Positions 1 to 8,979 of a stretch of 64,000 nt of DNA are shown piece after piece. The position numbers and the translations under genes were made by a program. Location of the stretch: positions 1,302,001 to 1,366,000 of the forward strand of contig NC_016605.1 in the NCBI RefSeq assembly GCF_000237995.1, read 5' to 3'. This DNA comes from Pediococcus claussenii ATCC BAA-344. GTDB taxonomy: Bacteria > Bacillota > Bacilli > Lactobacillales > Lactobacillaceae. Under the pieces are notes generated by a model. The model made no database searches. It was not told the origin of the DNA and worked only from the letters and a program-made list of their open reading frames with translations. Every line of letters begins with the position of its first letter. The stretch's first letter is position 1.

Positions 1-1577
1 TTCCCATTGCTATTCTTATAATGTACCCATACGTAACCATTCTTATTGATGTATGAATCATATACAACTGCTTTTCCAGCTGCAAGAGTACCGACTACTG
101 ATGACGTTGTTGTGTAATTAGAATGGATAGAAATTGATACATTTCCATTCACAAACTGTCCTACTTCTGCTGTAAATCCCTTAGGAATTTTAATTGTCGT
201 CTTGTTTGATTCAGTTGAACTTGTCAATTGCAGATCAATACTTGAGTCATTTGTATTTTTAACAGATGTTACTGAAACTGGAGTTACATTAAAGTCACTA
301 ATCCAGCTGTCCACAGTAGAAAGAAGCACTTTACTACCATTCACCTGCTGGACTACATAGCTCTGCCCTTTTACATTAGTTGGGATAGCTTGCCCAGTAG
401 CCCACGTTTGTGCAGAAGACTTGATTTGAACTGTTTTACCAACTTGAATTCCCGTTGTTGGATATCCATTATTTGTTACACCCAACAGATCAACATCCCC
501 ATCTAGACCTCCTGAGGCATATGTAGATGTGAACTGCCAAATAGCAACGCCATTCATTGATGGGAAGTAGTTATAATTAGGCGTTGATGTGACATTATAG
601 TCTGGGTAAGCAGCTATCCATAGTGAATTAGGAAACAAATTTAAAATAGCATTATAGTTCACGTACTGTAACGTATATGGCTTATAACTATAATACATTG
701 GTGTATATCCGTAATTTTTTATTTGCGTCATCTGCTGAATCAAAGTATTAGTATTAAAACTTACGTTATTTGATGCACCGTCTTCGAAATCAAGAGCCAC
801 AATTGAGCCTTTAGGTGTTGTAACTTTTGGAAGGAAATAATTTAAAACATTGGTAGCATTGCTTGTACTTGAGCCAAACTGGTCCCAGATATATGTGTGC
901 ATTCGCAACCCATTTTTTAGCCCAGTAGCAACCTGTGTTTGGTAAGTAGACTGGTCATAAATGGAACCATTGATTGTTCCACCAATCTGAGCAATTGCAA
1001 ACTTATCAGTTGAATAGGCCTGCTTCCCATTGTTTCCTTGATAAACGGCCCAGTCAGTTCCTTGTTCTGGTTTACTAGCTGTTGAAGACGCTGGCGCGAC
1101 ACTTTTAGCTGTAACTGATACAGAACTAGCGGCCGCAGCACTTTTTTTGACCTGACTGGTTGCAGAACTCTTCACGGCTGCCACATTGCTTACAGGCTTT
1201 GCTACCGAAGATACTGCACTTTTAGTAGTTGCAGCCACAGAACTAGTTGCTGTACTACTAGAAGCAGCAGTAGTCTTGCTAACCGCTGCAGTACTTGTTG
1301 AAGCTTTTAAATTTGAACTAGCTACCGAGCTAGCCTTTGCTTGCGAACTAGTAGCTTGTGAACTAGTAACTACTGATGAGTGCGTTTGCAAACTATTTGC
1401 TGCTGAGCTAGCCTTCACAGTACTGGTTGCAACACTACTAGTCGTTGCAGCGTGAGCAGTCACGTCCTCCTGTAAGGTTGAAACTCCAACTCCAATTGCC
1501 AAGGCGGTAATTGCAGCCGCTACCCAATTTTTACCATCCTTGTACATCTTGTAACGCTTTTTATTCAAATTAAACAT
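1..1577 (-). CDS. GH25 family cell-wall hydrolase (lysozyme-like), C-terminus beyond window
   Basis: Secreted muramidase-type peptidoglycan hydrolase, open from an ATG at 1577 through the window edge (525 codons visible). The N-terminus carries a KxYKxGKxW-type signal (K7, Y9-K10, G15-K16, W18) followed by a hydrophobic stretch to about residue 42. Residues 43-170 are a low-complexity Ala/Ser/Thr/Val linker, typical of wall-exposed enzymes. The GH25 domain begins near D175 (DWAVYQG) and contains the LDFED motif with D263 and E265, matching the family's acidic catalytic residues. After about residue 385 come SH3-like wall-binding segments that continue past the window. GGAGG lies 6 nt before the ATG. 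A WalR-like box lies about 100 nt upstream. Family assignment is firm; exact bond specificity is inferred. Confidence 0.85.
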   Translation of the reverse strand, partial: MFNLNKKRYKMYKDGKNWVAAAITALAIGVGVSTLQEDVTAHAATTSSVATSTVKASSAANSLQTHSSVVTSSQATSSQAKASSVASSNLKASTSTAAVSKTTAASSSTATSSVAATTKSAVSSVAKPVSNVAAVKSSATSQVKKSAAAASSVSVTAKSVAPASSTASKPEQGTDWAVYQGNNGKQAYSTDKFAIAQIGGTINGSIYDQSTYQTQVATGLKNGLRMHTYIWDQFGSSTSNATNVLNYFLPKVTTPKGSIVALDFEDGASNNVSFNTNTLIQQMTQIKNYGYTPMYYSYKPYTLQYVNYNAILNLFPNSLWIAAYPDYNVTSTPNYNYFPSMNGVAIWQFTSTYASGGLDGDVDLLGVTNNGYPTTGIQVGKTVQIKSSAQTWATGQAIPTNVKGQSYVVQQVNGSKVLLSTVDSWISDFNVTPVSVTSVKNTNDSSIDLQLTSSTESNKTTIKIPKGFTAEVGQFVNGNVSISIHSNYTTTSSVVGTLAAGKAVVYDSYINKNGYVWVHYKNSNG

Positions 1578-1676
1578 CTACGTCCTCCAAAAAAACAATT
1601 CAATCTTCATATAAATAATCACCAAATTGTAACACCTTCATTGTAACTTCTTCATATTTTGTTCACATTATTTCAC

Positions 1677-1694
1677 TGTTACAATTATGTAACA
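1677..1694 (-). promoter_or_regulatory. Putative WalR (YycF) box upstream of the GH25 hydrolase
   Basis: Read on the minus strand the site is TGTTAC, five bases (ATAAT), TGTAAC. This fits the described WalR consensus TGTWAH-N5-TGTWAH exactly. It is also a 7-bp perfect inverted repeat (TGTTACA/TGTAACA). It lies about 100 bp upstream of the start of a cell-wall hydrolase, the usual WalRK target class. More TTACAA/TTGTAA half-sites lie between it and the gene. Site function is inferred. Confidence 0.5.
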
Positions 1695-1725
1695 TAAACA
1701 TATTACACACCGTATAACAATTTAA

Positions 1726-2976
1726 TTAATTATCTGATACATTTTTAAGTCCAGCCTGTAATTGTAGATCATAGTTGCGGGTCGCAGGCAGTCCAATAAT
1801 CAATAATCCACATGCAATTGTTGCCACCCCTGCAATCACAAAAATATTTTGAACACCAAGCCTGTCAGCAATTGGTCCCGCAAAAATTAGTCCAACCGGC
1901 CCTGCCAAATTCATTAATGAGTTCATAACTCCCAAAACTCTCCCTAAGAACTCAGAAGGGTAGCTTTGTTGAATCATCGCCATTAATAATGAGTTGGAAA
2001 AAGGAGTAGCAATGCCTGCCAAAAAATTTAAAAAAGCAAAGCAATTGAATCCCGAGTTGTTAGGAGCAACCATCCCACTTATTGTCACCGTTATTCCTAT
2101 CACCAAATAGGAAATAACAATGGGTTTAATTCGATTTCTCCATCTACCCCAGATACCAATCACACTCCCACCAAAAAGCATCCCCACCGAATAAATCATT
2201 TCTACAAAGCCAGCCTGTCCCACAGTTCCGTGAAAATAGTGCATTGTCATTAATGGGTAAAGAGTTGCAGCTGGCATAAAAAACAAAGTAAATAGTGTCC
2301 CTATTAAGGTGACATACCATAGTGCATGATTATCGATCAATTTTTTAAATCCAATTTTAGTATCTGCAAATATTCGTATTGGCTCCTCTGCAGCTTTTGT
2401 TTTCGGGAGATTTACAAAAATAATTACGCCCACGCCAACCAATGCTCCAAATACGTCAATTAGGATTAGGTAATTAATTGGAATAATTGCATACAAAAAG
2501 GCTCCTAGAGCTGGGGCAATAATAAGATTAGACGATTGTATCATTCCAAGTTGACCATTAATTTTTGTGATCTGTTCGGGTGGGACAATCATTGGAATTA
2601 AAGATTGCATTGTAGGCATCTGGAACGTTTGTGCCACCGCTCGCACAAATAAAGAAACAAAAATTAGCCATAGTGGAAAATGACTTGCTACTGTTCCAAC
2701 CACCGATAAAATCACGGCAAATGCTGCTGCAACCATATCAGGAACCACTAATAGTAATTTTTTATTCCATCGATCCACAAATGGACCAACAAAGGGACTC
2801 AATACAATCATCGGGATCATGCCTAGAAGCATGGCAAAACTCAGAACAGTTGCAGATCCAGTAGTTTTTGTTAAATACCAAACGATGGCATACTGAACGA
2901 TCATACTCGTAATTCCAGATAAAAATTGGCCCCCTAAAATCAAGTATATGTTCCTTTTCCAAAGTTCTTTTCCCAT
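1726..2976 (-). CDS. MFS transporter, drug/metabolite efflux type
   Basis: A 416-residue integral membrane protein with about 12 hydrophobic segments. It starts GKELWKRNIYLILGGQ and has the loop motif FVDRWNKK near residue 67, which resembles the MFS motif A between helices 2 and 3. The length and the helix-2/3 loop fit the MFS_3/macrolide-efflux-like branch of proton-coupled exporters. It lies 23 bp downstream of the unknown ORF at 3000-3749 on the same strand, so the two may be co-transcribed. Substrate cannot be deduced from sequence. Confidence 0.75.
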   Translation of the reverse strand: MGKELWKRNIYLILGGQFLSGITSMIVQYAIVWYLTKTTGSATVLSFAMLLGMIPMIVLSPFVGPFVDRWNKKLLLVVPDMVAAAFAVILSVVGTVASHFPLWLIFVSLFVRAVAQTFQMPTMQSLIPMIVPPEQITKINGQLGMIQSSNLIIAPALGAFLYAIIPINYLILIDVFGALVGVGVIIFVNLPKTKAAEEPIRIFADTKIGFKKLIDNHALWYVTLIGTLFTLFFMPAATLYPLMTMHYFHGTVGQAGFVEMIYSVGMLFGGSVIGIWGRWRNRIKPIVISYLVIGITVTISGMVAPNNSGFNCFAFLNFLAGIATPFSNSLLMAMIQQSYPSEFLGRVLGVMNSLMNLAGPVGLIFAGPIADRLGVQNIFVIAGVATIACGLLIIGLPATRNYDLQLQAGLKNVSDN

Positions 2977-2999
2977 TGGTTCTACCTCACTGATCGCAC

Positions 3000-3749
3000 C
3001 TATTTTACGATCGTATATTCATCGATTGTTTTATTATTTTTATCTTTTAATTCTAACCAACCATTGGTCCCACCAAAATATAGGAATAATCCCACTTCGT
3101 TAACACTTTTAAACGTTATATCTACAGTTGTACTTAATTTTTTTAGCTCACTTTCATGATCAGCACGTAACTTTTCACCCAATCTAGCCGCAAAGCCTAA
3201 CGACCCATCTTTATTTAAAGGAATATCCTCACGCAACTTTGCTCCCGATAGAATTAACATTTCATTGCGCTTTTTCCAATAGATTGTTGCTTTACTACCA
3301 TATGAATCAACAAAGAAAGGTATCTCGCTAATCTCCTTGCTCCAACGATGGGAGGCTTTGGCACCGACCTTCTTCTTACTAAACAACTCATATCCAAAAC
3401 TATTCAAAATAGTTATAATTTGTGTGACTTCTTGGTTAACAAGATTCACAAAATTAGCAGGAATTACCCCCTCTTCCTTATAACTACGTAGTTTCACCCT
3501 TGATTCTTTTGCCTTTTCAATAATTCCTCGAATTAAATATTTTTTTTCAAGTTGTTTTTTATCTTGGATAGCAACTACTGTTTCAGATTCTAATAAATTT
3601 GGCATCGTTTCTGTAACTTCCAACAACTTGCGATTTTTAGTTACTAAGAAAATTGCGCCTTCTACTTTTTCACCAATTGAAATAGTTAAATTTTTAGTCA
3701 TAGCTTTTATGGTTTGCCCATCAATGATTACGTTTAACTCAATTGCCAT
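3000..3749 (-). CDS. Hypothetical protein, 249 aa, soluble
   Basis: I do not recognise this protein with certainty. It is soluble, Lys/Glu-rich and has no signal peptide or membrane segment. The segment around residues 145-175 (SYGSKATIYWKKRNEMLILSG) faintly resembles the short DUF4357 domain found in some nuclease-associated proteins, but this is only an impression. The ORF is preceded by a GGGGG-containing ribosome site and an extended -10 hexamer, and is followed at 23 bp by the MFS exporter. Confidence 0.5.
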   Translation of the reverse strand: MAIELNVIIDGQTIKAMTKNLTISIGEKVEGAIFLVTKNRKLLEVTETMPNLLESETVVAIQDKKQLEKKYLIRGIIEKAKESRVKLRSYKEEGVIPANFVNLVNQEVTQIITILNSFGYELFSKKKVGAKASHRWSKEISEIPFFVDSYGSKATIYWKKRNEMLILSGAKLREDIPLNKDGSLGFAARLGEKLRADHESELKKLSTTVDITFKSVNEVGLFLYFGGTNGWLELKDKNNKTIDEYTIVK

Positions 3750-3785
3750 AGTGTTACCCCCGTTACAATGTTCAAATTAATGCTT

Positions 3786-3794
3786 ATTATATCA
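3786..3794 (-). promoter_or_regulatory. Extended -10 promoter element for the 3749 gene
   Basis: On the minus strand TGATATAAT gives a TGn extension directly followed by a perfect TATAAT, 37 bp upstream of the start at 3749. No good -35 hexamer is visible, as is common for extended -10 promoters. Confidence 0.4.
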
Positions 3795-3910
3795 AATCAG
3801 CGTATTAAAATAGCTGTTCCACCTTAATTGGTTAAAATATTCACAAACATCTCGAAACTACCAGTTTAAAGTGCTACACTCATCTAAATTAGTCAGATGG
3901 AGGAATTAAC

Positions 3911-4093
3911 TTGTTTTTACTTATACTAGTGCTACTTGCACTACTATTTATTCGCTTTAGTTGGAAAATCGTAAGCTGGGTATTGATTACCGTCATCGTG
4001 CTTGCAATTGCCACTTTATTTATCAGAATGGTGTTTTGGCTTATTGTTATTGTATTAGGAATTGGTGTACTAATGAGTTTTAGGAATGGGTAG
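3911..4093 (+). CDS. Small membrane protein, 60 aa
   Basis: A TTG-initiated 60-residue ORF with GGAGG 8 nt upstream. Nearly the whole protein is hydrophobic (two predicted transmembrane segments, about residues 2-13 and 18-55, with a basic RFSWK turn), ending in RNG. It stops 9 bp before pepP and is probably co-transcribed with it. Function unknown. The clear ribosome site and spacing argue that it is real rather than a chance ORF. Confidence 0.55.
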   Translation: MFLLILVLLALLFIRFSWKIVSWVLITVIVLAIATLFIRMVFWLIVIVLGIGVLMSFRNG

Positions 4094-4102
4094 GTAACTT
4101 AT

Positions 4103-5161
4103 ATGAGCAATATTAATCAAGTTAGATTGACTTTACGCGACTCCGCACTTCTTATTTCAGATTACTATAATATTCAATACTTAACAGGTTTTAGAGGGGC
4201 CGAAGGGGATGCAAAGATATTATTAACGCCACAAAAAAGCTATATCATCACTGACTCTCGCTATGAAGAAGAATTAGCCACCTCAGTTTACGATTCCTTC
4301 GAAGTTCAGATTACACGGTCCTTTGATGAGGCTGTCGTTCAATTATTAAATAGAGAAAATATAACAACATTACAATTTGAAGATACGTTATCCTATCGCG
4401 AATATCGTCTTTTGAAATCGCACTCAAGACTTAAACTTTCGGCAAGTCGTGAATTAATTGATAAGGTTCGTTCCATTAAAACACCGTCTGAAATCGGAGC
4501 AATCAAAGCTGCAAATGAGCTTTCATCGGAAGGATACCAATATGTATTAAACTTCATTAAAGCTGGCATGACTGAAAAAGAAGTTGCTACTTCACTCGAT
4601 GATTGGATGAAATCACACGGGTCCACTGGTGCCTCATTTGAAACAATCGTGGCGAGTGGCCCTCGAGCTGCAATGCCACATGGTTCCGCAACAAGTAAAA
4701 TCATTCAAAATGGAGAAATGGTTACTCTAGATTTTGGATATTATGTTGATGGCTACACTTCAGATATTACTCGTACTTTTGCCGTTGGAAATCCCTCATC
4801 AAAAATGAAAGAAATTTATGAAATTGTACTATATGCGCAAGAACTTGTTATTAATACTATTCACAATGGAGTTGGAGGGCCAGACTTAGATCAAGTTGGA
4901 CGTGATTACATTACTAGTAAGGGCTTTGGCAAAGAATTCAACCATGGTATGGGACATGGAATCGGCCTAAATATCCACGAGTACCCACAAAGCTATGGTG
5001 GAATGCAAAAATACCAAACTCATACTAATGAAATAATAACGGTTGAACCCGGAATCTACGTAGAGGGATTAGGAGGCGTCAGAATCGAGGACGACTTACT
5101 AGTTACAAAGGACGGATATAAAGATTTGACCACAGCACCTAAAAATTTGATTATTGTATAA
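4103..5161 (+). CDS. pepP: Xaa-Pro aminopeptidase/dipeptidase, M24B family
   Basis: Cytosolic metallopeptidase that cleaves X-Pro bonds during peptide utilization. It is 352 residues, normal for the short Firmicute form. Residues 1-125 form the creatinase-like N-domain and the pita-bread catalytic domain follows. Metal ligands are visible: two Asp in LDFGYYVDGYTSDITRTF, His in HGMGHGIGLNIHE, and two Glu in TVEPGIY and GGVRIEDD. It could equally be named pepQ; the N-terminal domain and length favour the aminopeptidase P-like branch. It follows the small membrane protein. Confidence 0.85.
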   Translation: MSNINQVRLTLRDSALLISDYYNIQYLTGFRGAEGDAKILLTPQKSYIITDSRYEEELATSVYDSFEVQITRSFDEAVVQLLNRENITTLQFEDTLSYREYRLLKSHSRLKLSASRELIDKVRSIKTPSEIGAIKAANELSSEGYQYVLNFIKAGMTEKEVATSLDDWMKSHGSTGASFETIVASGPRAAMPHGSATSKIIQNGEMVTLDFGYYVDGYTSDITRTFAVGNPSSKMKEIYEIVLYAQELVINTIHNGVGGPDLDQVGRDYITSKGFGKEFNHGMGHGIGLNIHEYPQSYGGMQKYQTHTNEIITVEPGIYVEGLGGVRIEDDLLVTKDGYKDLTTAPKNLIIV

Positions 5162-5244
5162 CAGTTAATGCTCTGGATTGCTAAGACGAAATCATCAATT
5201 CGCGGTATACTATTATTAATACTTAATAAAGGAGTTTTTTATTC

Positions 5245-6654
5245 ATGGAAAAAAGAATTAAGGGTTCGTGTACCACTATTTTAGTTGGAAAGGATGCTTC
5301 AATCGATGGCTCAACCATCATATCAAGAAATGATGATGGTCATGAGGCCCTCGATCCACAACGTTTTGTTGTTGTTCAACCAGAAGACCAACCTCGCCAG
5401 TATAAAGCAGTCATCAGCGGAGTTGAGGTTTCCCTACCTGACAATCCCTTACGCTATACTTCAATGCCAAATTCCATTTTAACTAACGGTATTTGGCCGG
5501 CAGCAGGAATTAATAGTAAAAACGTTGGAATGTCTGCAACCGAAACGATTACAACCAACTCACGAATACTTCGAGGACTTGATCCCTTTGTTGAAAATGG
5601 TGTCGGTGAAGAAGACCTTGTTACCTTAGTACTTCCCTACATTAGCTCAGCACGTGAAGGTGTTGCACGTTTAGGTTCACTACTTGAACAATATGGTACC
5701 TATGAGCCAAACGGAATCGCTTTTTCTGATAATAAAGAGGTTTGGTGGTTAGAAACTATCGGTGGACACCATTGGGCAGCTGTTCGCATCCCAGATGATG
5801 CATATGTCGTTGCGCCAAATCGCATGAATATTGATACTTTTAATTTCGATTCAGAAGATACTATGTCTTCTAATGATTTAAAGACCTTGATTGATGATAA
5901 TAATCTTAATCCTGATTTCTCTGGTTATAACCTTCGCCACATATTTGGAAGTGCCTCTGTTAAGGACACGGTTTATAACAACCCTCGAACTTGGTTTGGA
6001 CAGAAATACTTCACACCAGAAGTAAAAAGCGATCCAATGGATCAAGATTTGCCATTCATTTGTCATGCTAACCGTAAAATTTCAATCGAGGATGTTAAGT
6101 ACGTTTTAAGTTCTCACTTTGAAAATACGCAATACGATCCTTATGGTCATGGATCCGAAGACGACAAGAAACTATTCCGTCCGATTGGTATTAATCGAAA
6201 TCACAATGTTCACATTCTTCAAATCAGAAATAACGTTCCTTCTGAAATTGCAGGTATTCATTGGTTGGCTTATGGTGCTAATACATTCAATACAGTTGTA
6301 CCATTCTATTCAAATGTTGAAGATACCCCAGCTGTGTTTAAAAACGCCACTGGTAAGTTTGACCTGACTAACATGTATTGGTTGAGCACAACAACTGCCT
6401 TATTAGGAGACACCGACTACGATTTATACGTTGATTTGCGTAATACGTTTGAATTGGAAGCAATGAGTGCTTATCGTCATATTCAAAATCAAACGGATAA
6501 GGATCTTGCTAACCAATCTGATTTACAAAATTACTTGTCAGTTGCAAATGAAAAACTAGCTAACGAATCTTTTGAACGTCAGACCAAATTATTAGGTGAA
6601 ATGGTCGTTCTTGGATCAGCTAACATGAAATTACGTTATAATTTAAACGACTAA
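5245..6654 (+). CDS. pepD: C69 family dipeptidase
   Basis: Cytosolic Ntn-hydrolase dipeptidase of the PepD/C69 family, 469 residues as expected. The catalytic nucleophile Cys9 lies in [10 protein letters not shown]; in this family many members act with an internal or short N-terminal pro-region. NDDG and the later APNRMNID segment are family hallmarks. AAAGGAG is 9 nt before the ATG, with a TATACT hexamer at 5206-5211 as a possible -10. It is monocistronic or read through into csbD. Confidence 0.88.
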   Translation: MEKRIKGSCTTILVGKDASIDGSTIISRNDDGHEALDPQRFVVVQPEDQPRQYKAVISGVEVSLPDNPLRYTSMPNSILTNGIWPAAGINSKNVGMSATETITTNSRILRGLDPFVENGVGEEDLVTLVLPYISSAREGVARLGSLLEQYGTYEPNGIAFSDNKEVWWLETIGGHHWAAVRIPDDAYVVAPNRMNIDTFNFDSEDTMSSNDLKTLIDDNNLNPDFSGYNLRHIFGSASVKDTVYNNPRTWFGQKYFTPEVKSDPMDQDLPFICHANRKISIEDVKYVLSSHFENTQYDPYGHGSEDDKKLFRPIGINRNHNVHILQIRNNVPSEIAGIHWLAYGANTFNTVVPFYSNVEDTPAVFKNATGKFDLTNMYWLSTTTALLGDTDYDLYVDLRNTFELEAMSAYRHIQNQTDKDLANQSDLQNYLSVANEKLANESFERQTKLLGEMVVLGSANMKLRYNLND

Positions 6655-6674
6655 TTCAAGCAAAATATTTCCCA

Positions 6675-6734
6675 AAATAATACCTCCTTGTTAAAATTAT
6701 ATTGTAATCAAAAAACTTATAGGAGGTATTATTT
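6675..6734 (+). promoter_or_regulatory. 14-bp inverted repeat that buries the csbD ribosome-binding site
   Basis: Positions 6675-6688 (AAATAATACCTCCT) are the exact reverse complement of 6721-6734 (AGGAGGTATTATTT), with a 32-nt AT-rich loop. The right arm is the csbD Shine-Dalgarno up to the base before the ATG. In any RNA starting upstream of 6675, the SD would be fully paired. RNAs starting inside the loop would lack the left arm. Confidence 0.7.
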
Positions 6735-6947
6735 ATGTCTGATAAAGATAAAGTAAACAATGCTAAAGATCAAGTTGCAGGTAAAACCAAGGAACTAACT
6801 GGCAAAGCCACTGGAGACAATCAACAAGAAGCAGAAGGCAAGCTCCAAAACCTTGCCGGAAAAGCTAAGGATAAGTTGGAAGATGCCAAGGATACCGCAA
6901 AAGGTGTGGCAGACTCCGTAAAAGAGAGATTTGATAAAGATAAATAG
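6735..6947 (+). CDS. CsbD family stress-response protein
   Basis: A 70-residue, highly charged, Lys/Asp/Ala-rich protein with the CsbD pattern DKVNNAKDQVAGKTKELTGK followed by an amphipathic Lys/Glu helix. CsbD proteins are general-stress or hyperosmotic/cold induced in many bacteria; the biochemical role is unknown. It has a perfect AGGAGG site locked in an inverted repeat, suggesting translational control. A terminator follows directly. Confidence 0.88.
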   Translation: MSDKDKVNNAKDQVAGKTKELTGKATGDNQQEAEGKLQNLAGKAKDKLEDAKDTAKGVADSVKERFDKDK

Positions 6948-6951
6948 TTTC

Positions 6952-6992
6952 GAGCGGACGATGACAATATATTTGTTGTCGCCCGTTTTTTA
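6952..6992 (+). terminator. Rho-independent terminator of csbD
   Basis: GCGGACGATGACAA pairs with TTGTTGTCGCCCG (some G-U pairs) and is followed by a run of six T on the plus strand, just past the csbD stop. Confidence 0.8.
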
Positions 6993-7042
6993 ATATAAAT
7001 TCAACTGAACAGTTTCAGAAAATAAAATTTACTTTGAAATTA

Positions 7043-7091
7043 AAAATATCACAATGTAGTAATAAAGACATACTAGATATTGTGATATTTT
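7043..7091 (-). terminator. Terminator-like hairpin downstream of ilvE
   Basis: A 13-bp perfect inverted repeat (AAAATATCACAAT/ATTGTGATATTTT) with an inner TAGTA/TACTA pair. It sits 16 bp past the ilvE stop on the minus strand and ends in T-rich sequence. AT-rich, so it is a weak but plausible terminator. Confidence 0.6.
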
Positions 7092-7106
7092 AAAATACTT
7101 TATAGA

Positions 7107-8138
7107 CTATAAAATCCGTTCAACCCAACCCTCTGGCGCCTCAACTGTTCCAAATTGGATTCCAGTTAGGGTATTAAATAATTCACCTGTGATTGGCCCT
7201 ACCTTTGTTTCGCTATAAAAAATATGTAGCTTACCATTATGCTGCAATCCTCCAATTGGTGAAATAACAGCTGCAGTTCCACAAGCTCCAGCCTCAGAAT
7301 AATCGTCCAACCGATCAATATAAACATCCGCTTCTTCAGCTTTTAGACCAAGACGATTCTCTGCCAGCCATAATAAAGAGTACTTGGTAATGCTTGGTAA
7401 AATTGATGGTGACTTCGGCGTTCTGAATATTCCATCCTTGGTAATTCCGAAGAAGTTAGCTGCGCCAACCTCTTCTATTTTTCGATGTTCAATTGGATCT
7501 AGATAAACACAGTCGGCAAAGCCCTGTTTACGTGCTCGATCACCAGGCAATAAACTAGCCGCATAATTTCCTCCAACCTTGCTCTGACCCGTTCCACGAT
7601 GAGCGGCTCGGTCGTAGTCAGAAGTTATAAAGTTGACTGGCGACAATCCACCCTTAAAGTAACTCCCAACTGGCATTGCAAAAATGGTGAAAATGTACTC
7701 GTCAGCTGCATGCACGCCAATCATTTCACCGGTTCCGATCATAAGAGGTCGCAAATATAAAGTTGCACCACTCCCATATGGAGGCACAAAATCAATGTTG
7801 GCCTTCACAACTTGTTTAACAGCATCTACAAATTGTTCTTCCGGAAATACTGGCATTAATAGCCGTTCACATGAGCTTTGCATTCGCTTTGCATTTTGAT
7901 CTGGTCTAAACAGTTGCACCGAATCGTCAGGTGTTCGATAAGCTTTCATTCCTTCAAACACAGCTTGCCCATAGTGTAAAACCGGTGATGCTTCACTAAT
8001 ATGTAGCGTACTGTCCTCAACAATTCCCGCATCTTGCCATTCACCATTTTTCCAATGTGCTGTAAAACGATATGGTAAATCCATGTAGTTAAATCCTAAG
8101 TTTTCCCAATCAATATCCTTAGCTTCTACCCTGCTCAT
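7107..8138 (-). CDS. ilvE: Branched-chain amino acid aminotransferase
   Basis: Fold-type IV PLP enzyme that interconverts Leu/Ile/Val and their 2-oxo acids, 343 residues from the chosen start. The segment SKVGGNYAAS supplies the PLP-binding Lys region, and GACGTAAVISPIG is the cofactor phosphate-binding loop. I chose the ATG at 8138 (protein MSRVEAKDIDW) because AGGGGTG lies 6 nt upstream; an ATG at 8177 would add 13 atypical residues. In lactobacilli this enzyme mainly serves amino acid catabolism. Single gene with its own terminator; an inverted repeat overlaps the upstream region. Confidence 0.92.
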   Translation of the reverse strand: MSRVEAKDIDWENLGFNYMDLPYRFTAHWKNGEWQDAGIVEDSTLHISEASPVLHYGQAVFEGMKAYRTPDDSVQLFRPDQNAKRMQSSCERLLMPVFPEEQFVDAVKQVVKANIDFVPPYGSGATLYLRPLMIGTGEMIGVHAADEYIFTIFAMPVGSYFKGGLSPVNFITSDYDRAAHRGTGQSKVGGNYAASLLPGDRARKQGFADCVYLDPIEHRKIEEVGAANFFGITKDGIFRTPKSPSILPSITKYSLLWLAENRLGLKAEEADVYIDRLDDYSEAGACGTAAVISPIGGLQHNGKLHIFYSETKVGPITGELFNTLTGIQFGTVEAPEGWVERIL

Positions 8139-8472
8139 CCTAACACCCCTACTAAAAATTATAATGTTACTTACCATTTTACATTATAATCCAATTAAAA
8201 AATAGTTAATTTACAAAAAAATTGTGTCAAAATTGACTCGTCTTTGTTTGATAAACAGCTTGTCAATTGATTCTAATGCTTTCAACATATCAACATTTTG
8301 AATCTTTCGGTTCATTAGAATCATTACTACTACGGTTTTAGTCATACGTACACTTTATTGATTGCCTTATGCCTTGTTGGAATTAGCAAATGAAAATATA
8401 TAATATAAAAAAGAGAGGAATACACATTAAATGTACTCTTCTCCCTTTATAATCCTCTATTAAAAATTATTT
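8139..8472. other. Gene-free stretch between ilvE and the tautomerase gene
   Basis: This stretch holds two inverted repeats and a terminator. ATTATAATGT (8158-8167) pairs with ACATTATAAT (8181-8190) just upstream of ilvE, each arm containing a TATAAT. TGATTCTAATG (8268-8278) pairs with CATTAGAATCA (8313-8323) with a 34-nt loop. The terminator for the tautomerase gene lies at 8407-8443. A 44-codon ORF on the minus strand (8211-8345) has no convincing ribosome site. I see no RNA gene. Confidence 0.5.
8407..8443 (-). terminator. Terminator downstream of the tautomerase gene
   Basis: On the minus strand GAGAAGAGTACAT pairs imperfectly with ATGTGTATTCCTCTC and is followed by TTTTTT. It lies about 30 bp past the stop at 8473. 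Confidence 0.7.
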
Positions 8473-8862
8473 TTAGAGATCTCCTGTCAAAAACTGTGCT
8501 TTTCCCATTCCAAAGCTCCAGTCTTCATCACTATTAACTGTTAAATTAATCATCACATCTTCTGGACGAATACCAGTTTTTTCATGCAGTTTGCTAACTA
8601 GATTAGCGTAAAATTTTTTCTTCTGTTCACGTGTTCTAGGTCTTGTTGTTAAGCTAAACACCAATACTTGATCTGTTCTTTCAAATCCTAATCCGGTATC
8701 CAAAATTTGCATTTCATACGCTTCATGCTGATTTACCACTTGATATCGATCTCCCACCGGTGCTCCAAATGCATCGAGCATAACTTGATACGAAATATCT
8801 AAAATCTTCTTGATCTCATCTTCTGAACGTCCCTTTAACATATCAATTTTCATTAATGGCAT
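8473..8862 (-). CDS. Tautomerase family protein, malonate-semialdehyde-decarboxylase-like
   Basis: A 129-residue protein of the tautomerase superfamily, which uses an N-terminal proline as catalyst. I chose the ATG at 8862 because it gives Met-Pro (MPLMKIDM) with AGGAGA 7 nt upstream. The upstream start at 8898 would bury the catalytic Pro. Length and the motifs DRYQVV, TGLGFERT and the C-terminal DWSFGMGKAQFLTGDL strongly resemble bacterial malonate semialdehyde decarboxylase. The natural substrate here is not known; many such proteins in lactobacilli lack a pathway context, and none is seen nearby. It has its own terminator. Confidence 0.8.
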   Translation of the reverse strand: MPLMKIDMLKGRSEDEIKKILDISYQVMLDAFGAPVGDRYQVVNQHEAYEMQILDTGLGFERTDQVLVFSLTTRPRTREQKKKFYANLVSKLHEKTGIRPEDVMINLTVNSDEDWSFGMGKAQFLTGDL

Positions 8863-8979
8863 AATTATTCTCCTTTTGATTATTGCTACTCCTATCATAT
8901 ACTTTTTGGGTTGAAGTTCAGCACAAAGTGACTGATAAATTTCATAACACGAGAATATTGATTTCTATTTTTTAGTAGT

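Noticed and set aside
1186-1455. Plus-strand ORF rich in Ala/Val/Leu/Glu opposite the GH25 linker
   Set aside because: It is the antisense shadow of the Ser/Ala/Thr repeat linker of the minus-strand hydrolase.
8211-8345. 44-codon minus-strand ORF beginning MTKTVVVMIL
   Set aside because: No convincing ribosome site, overlaps an inverted repeat and has no recognisable similarity; probably chance.
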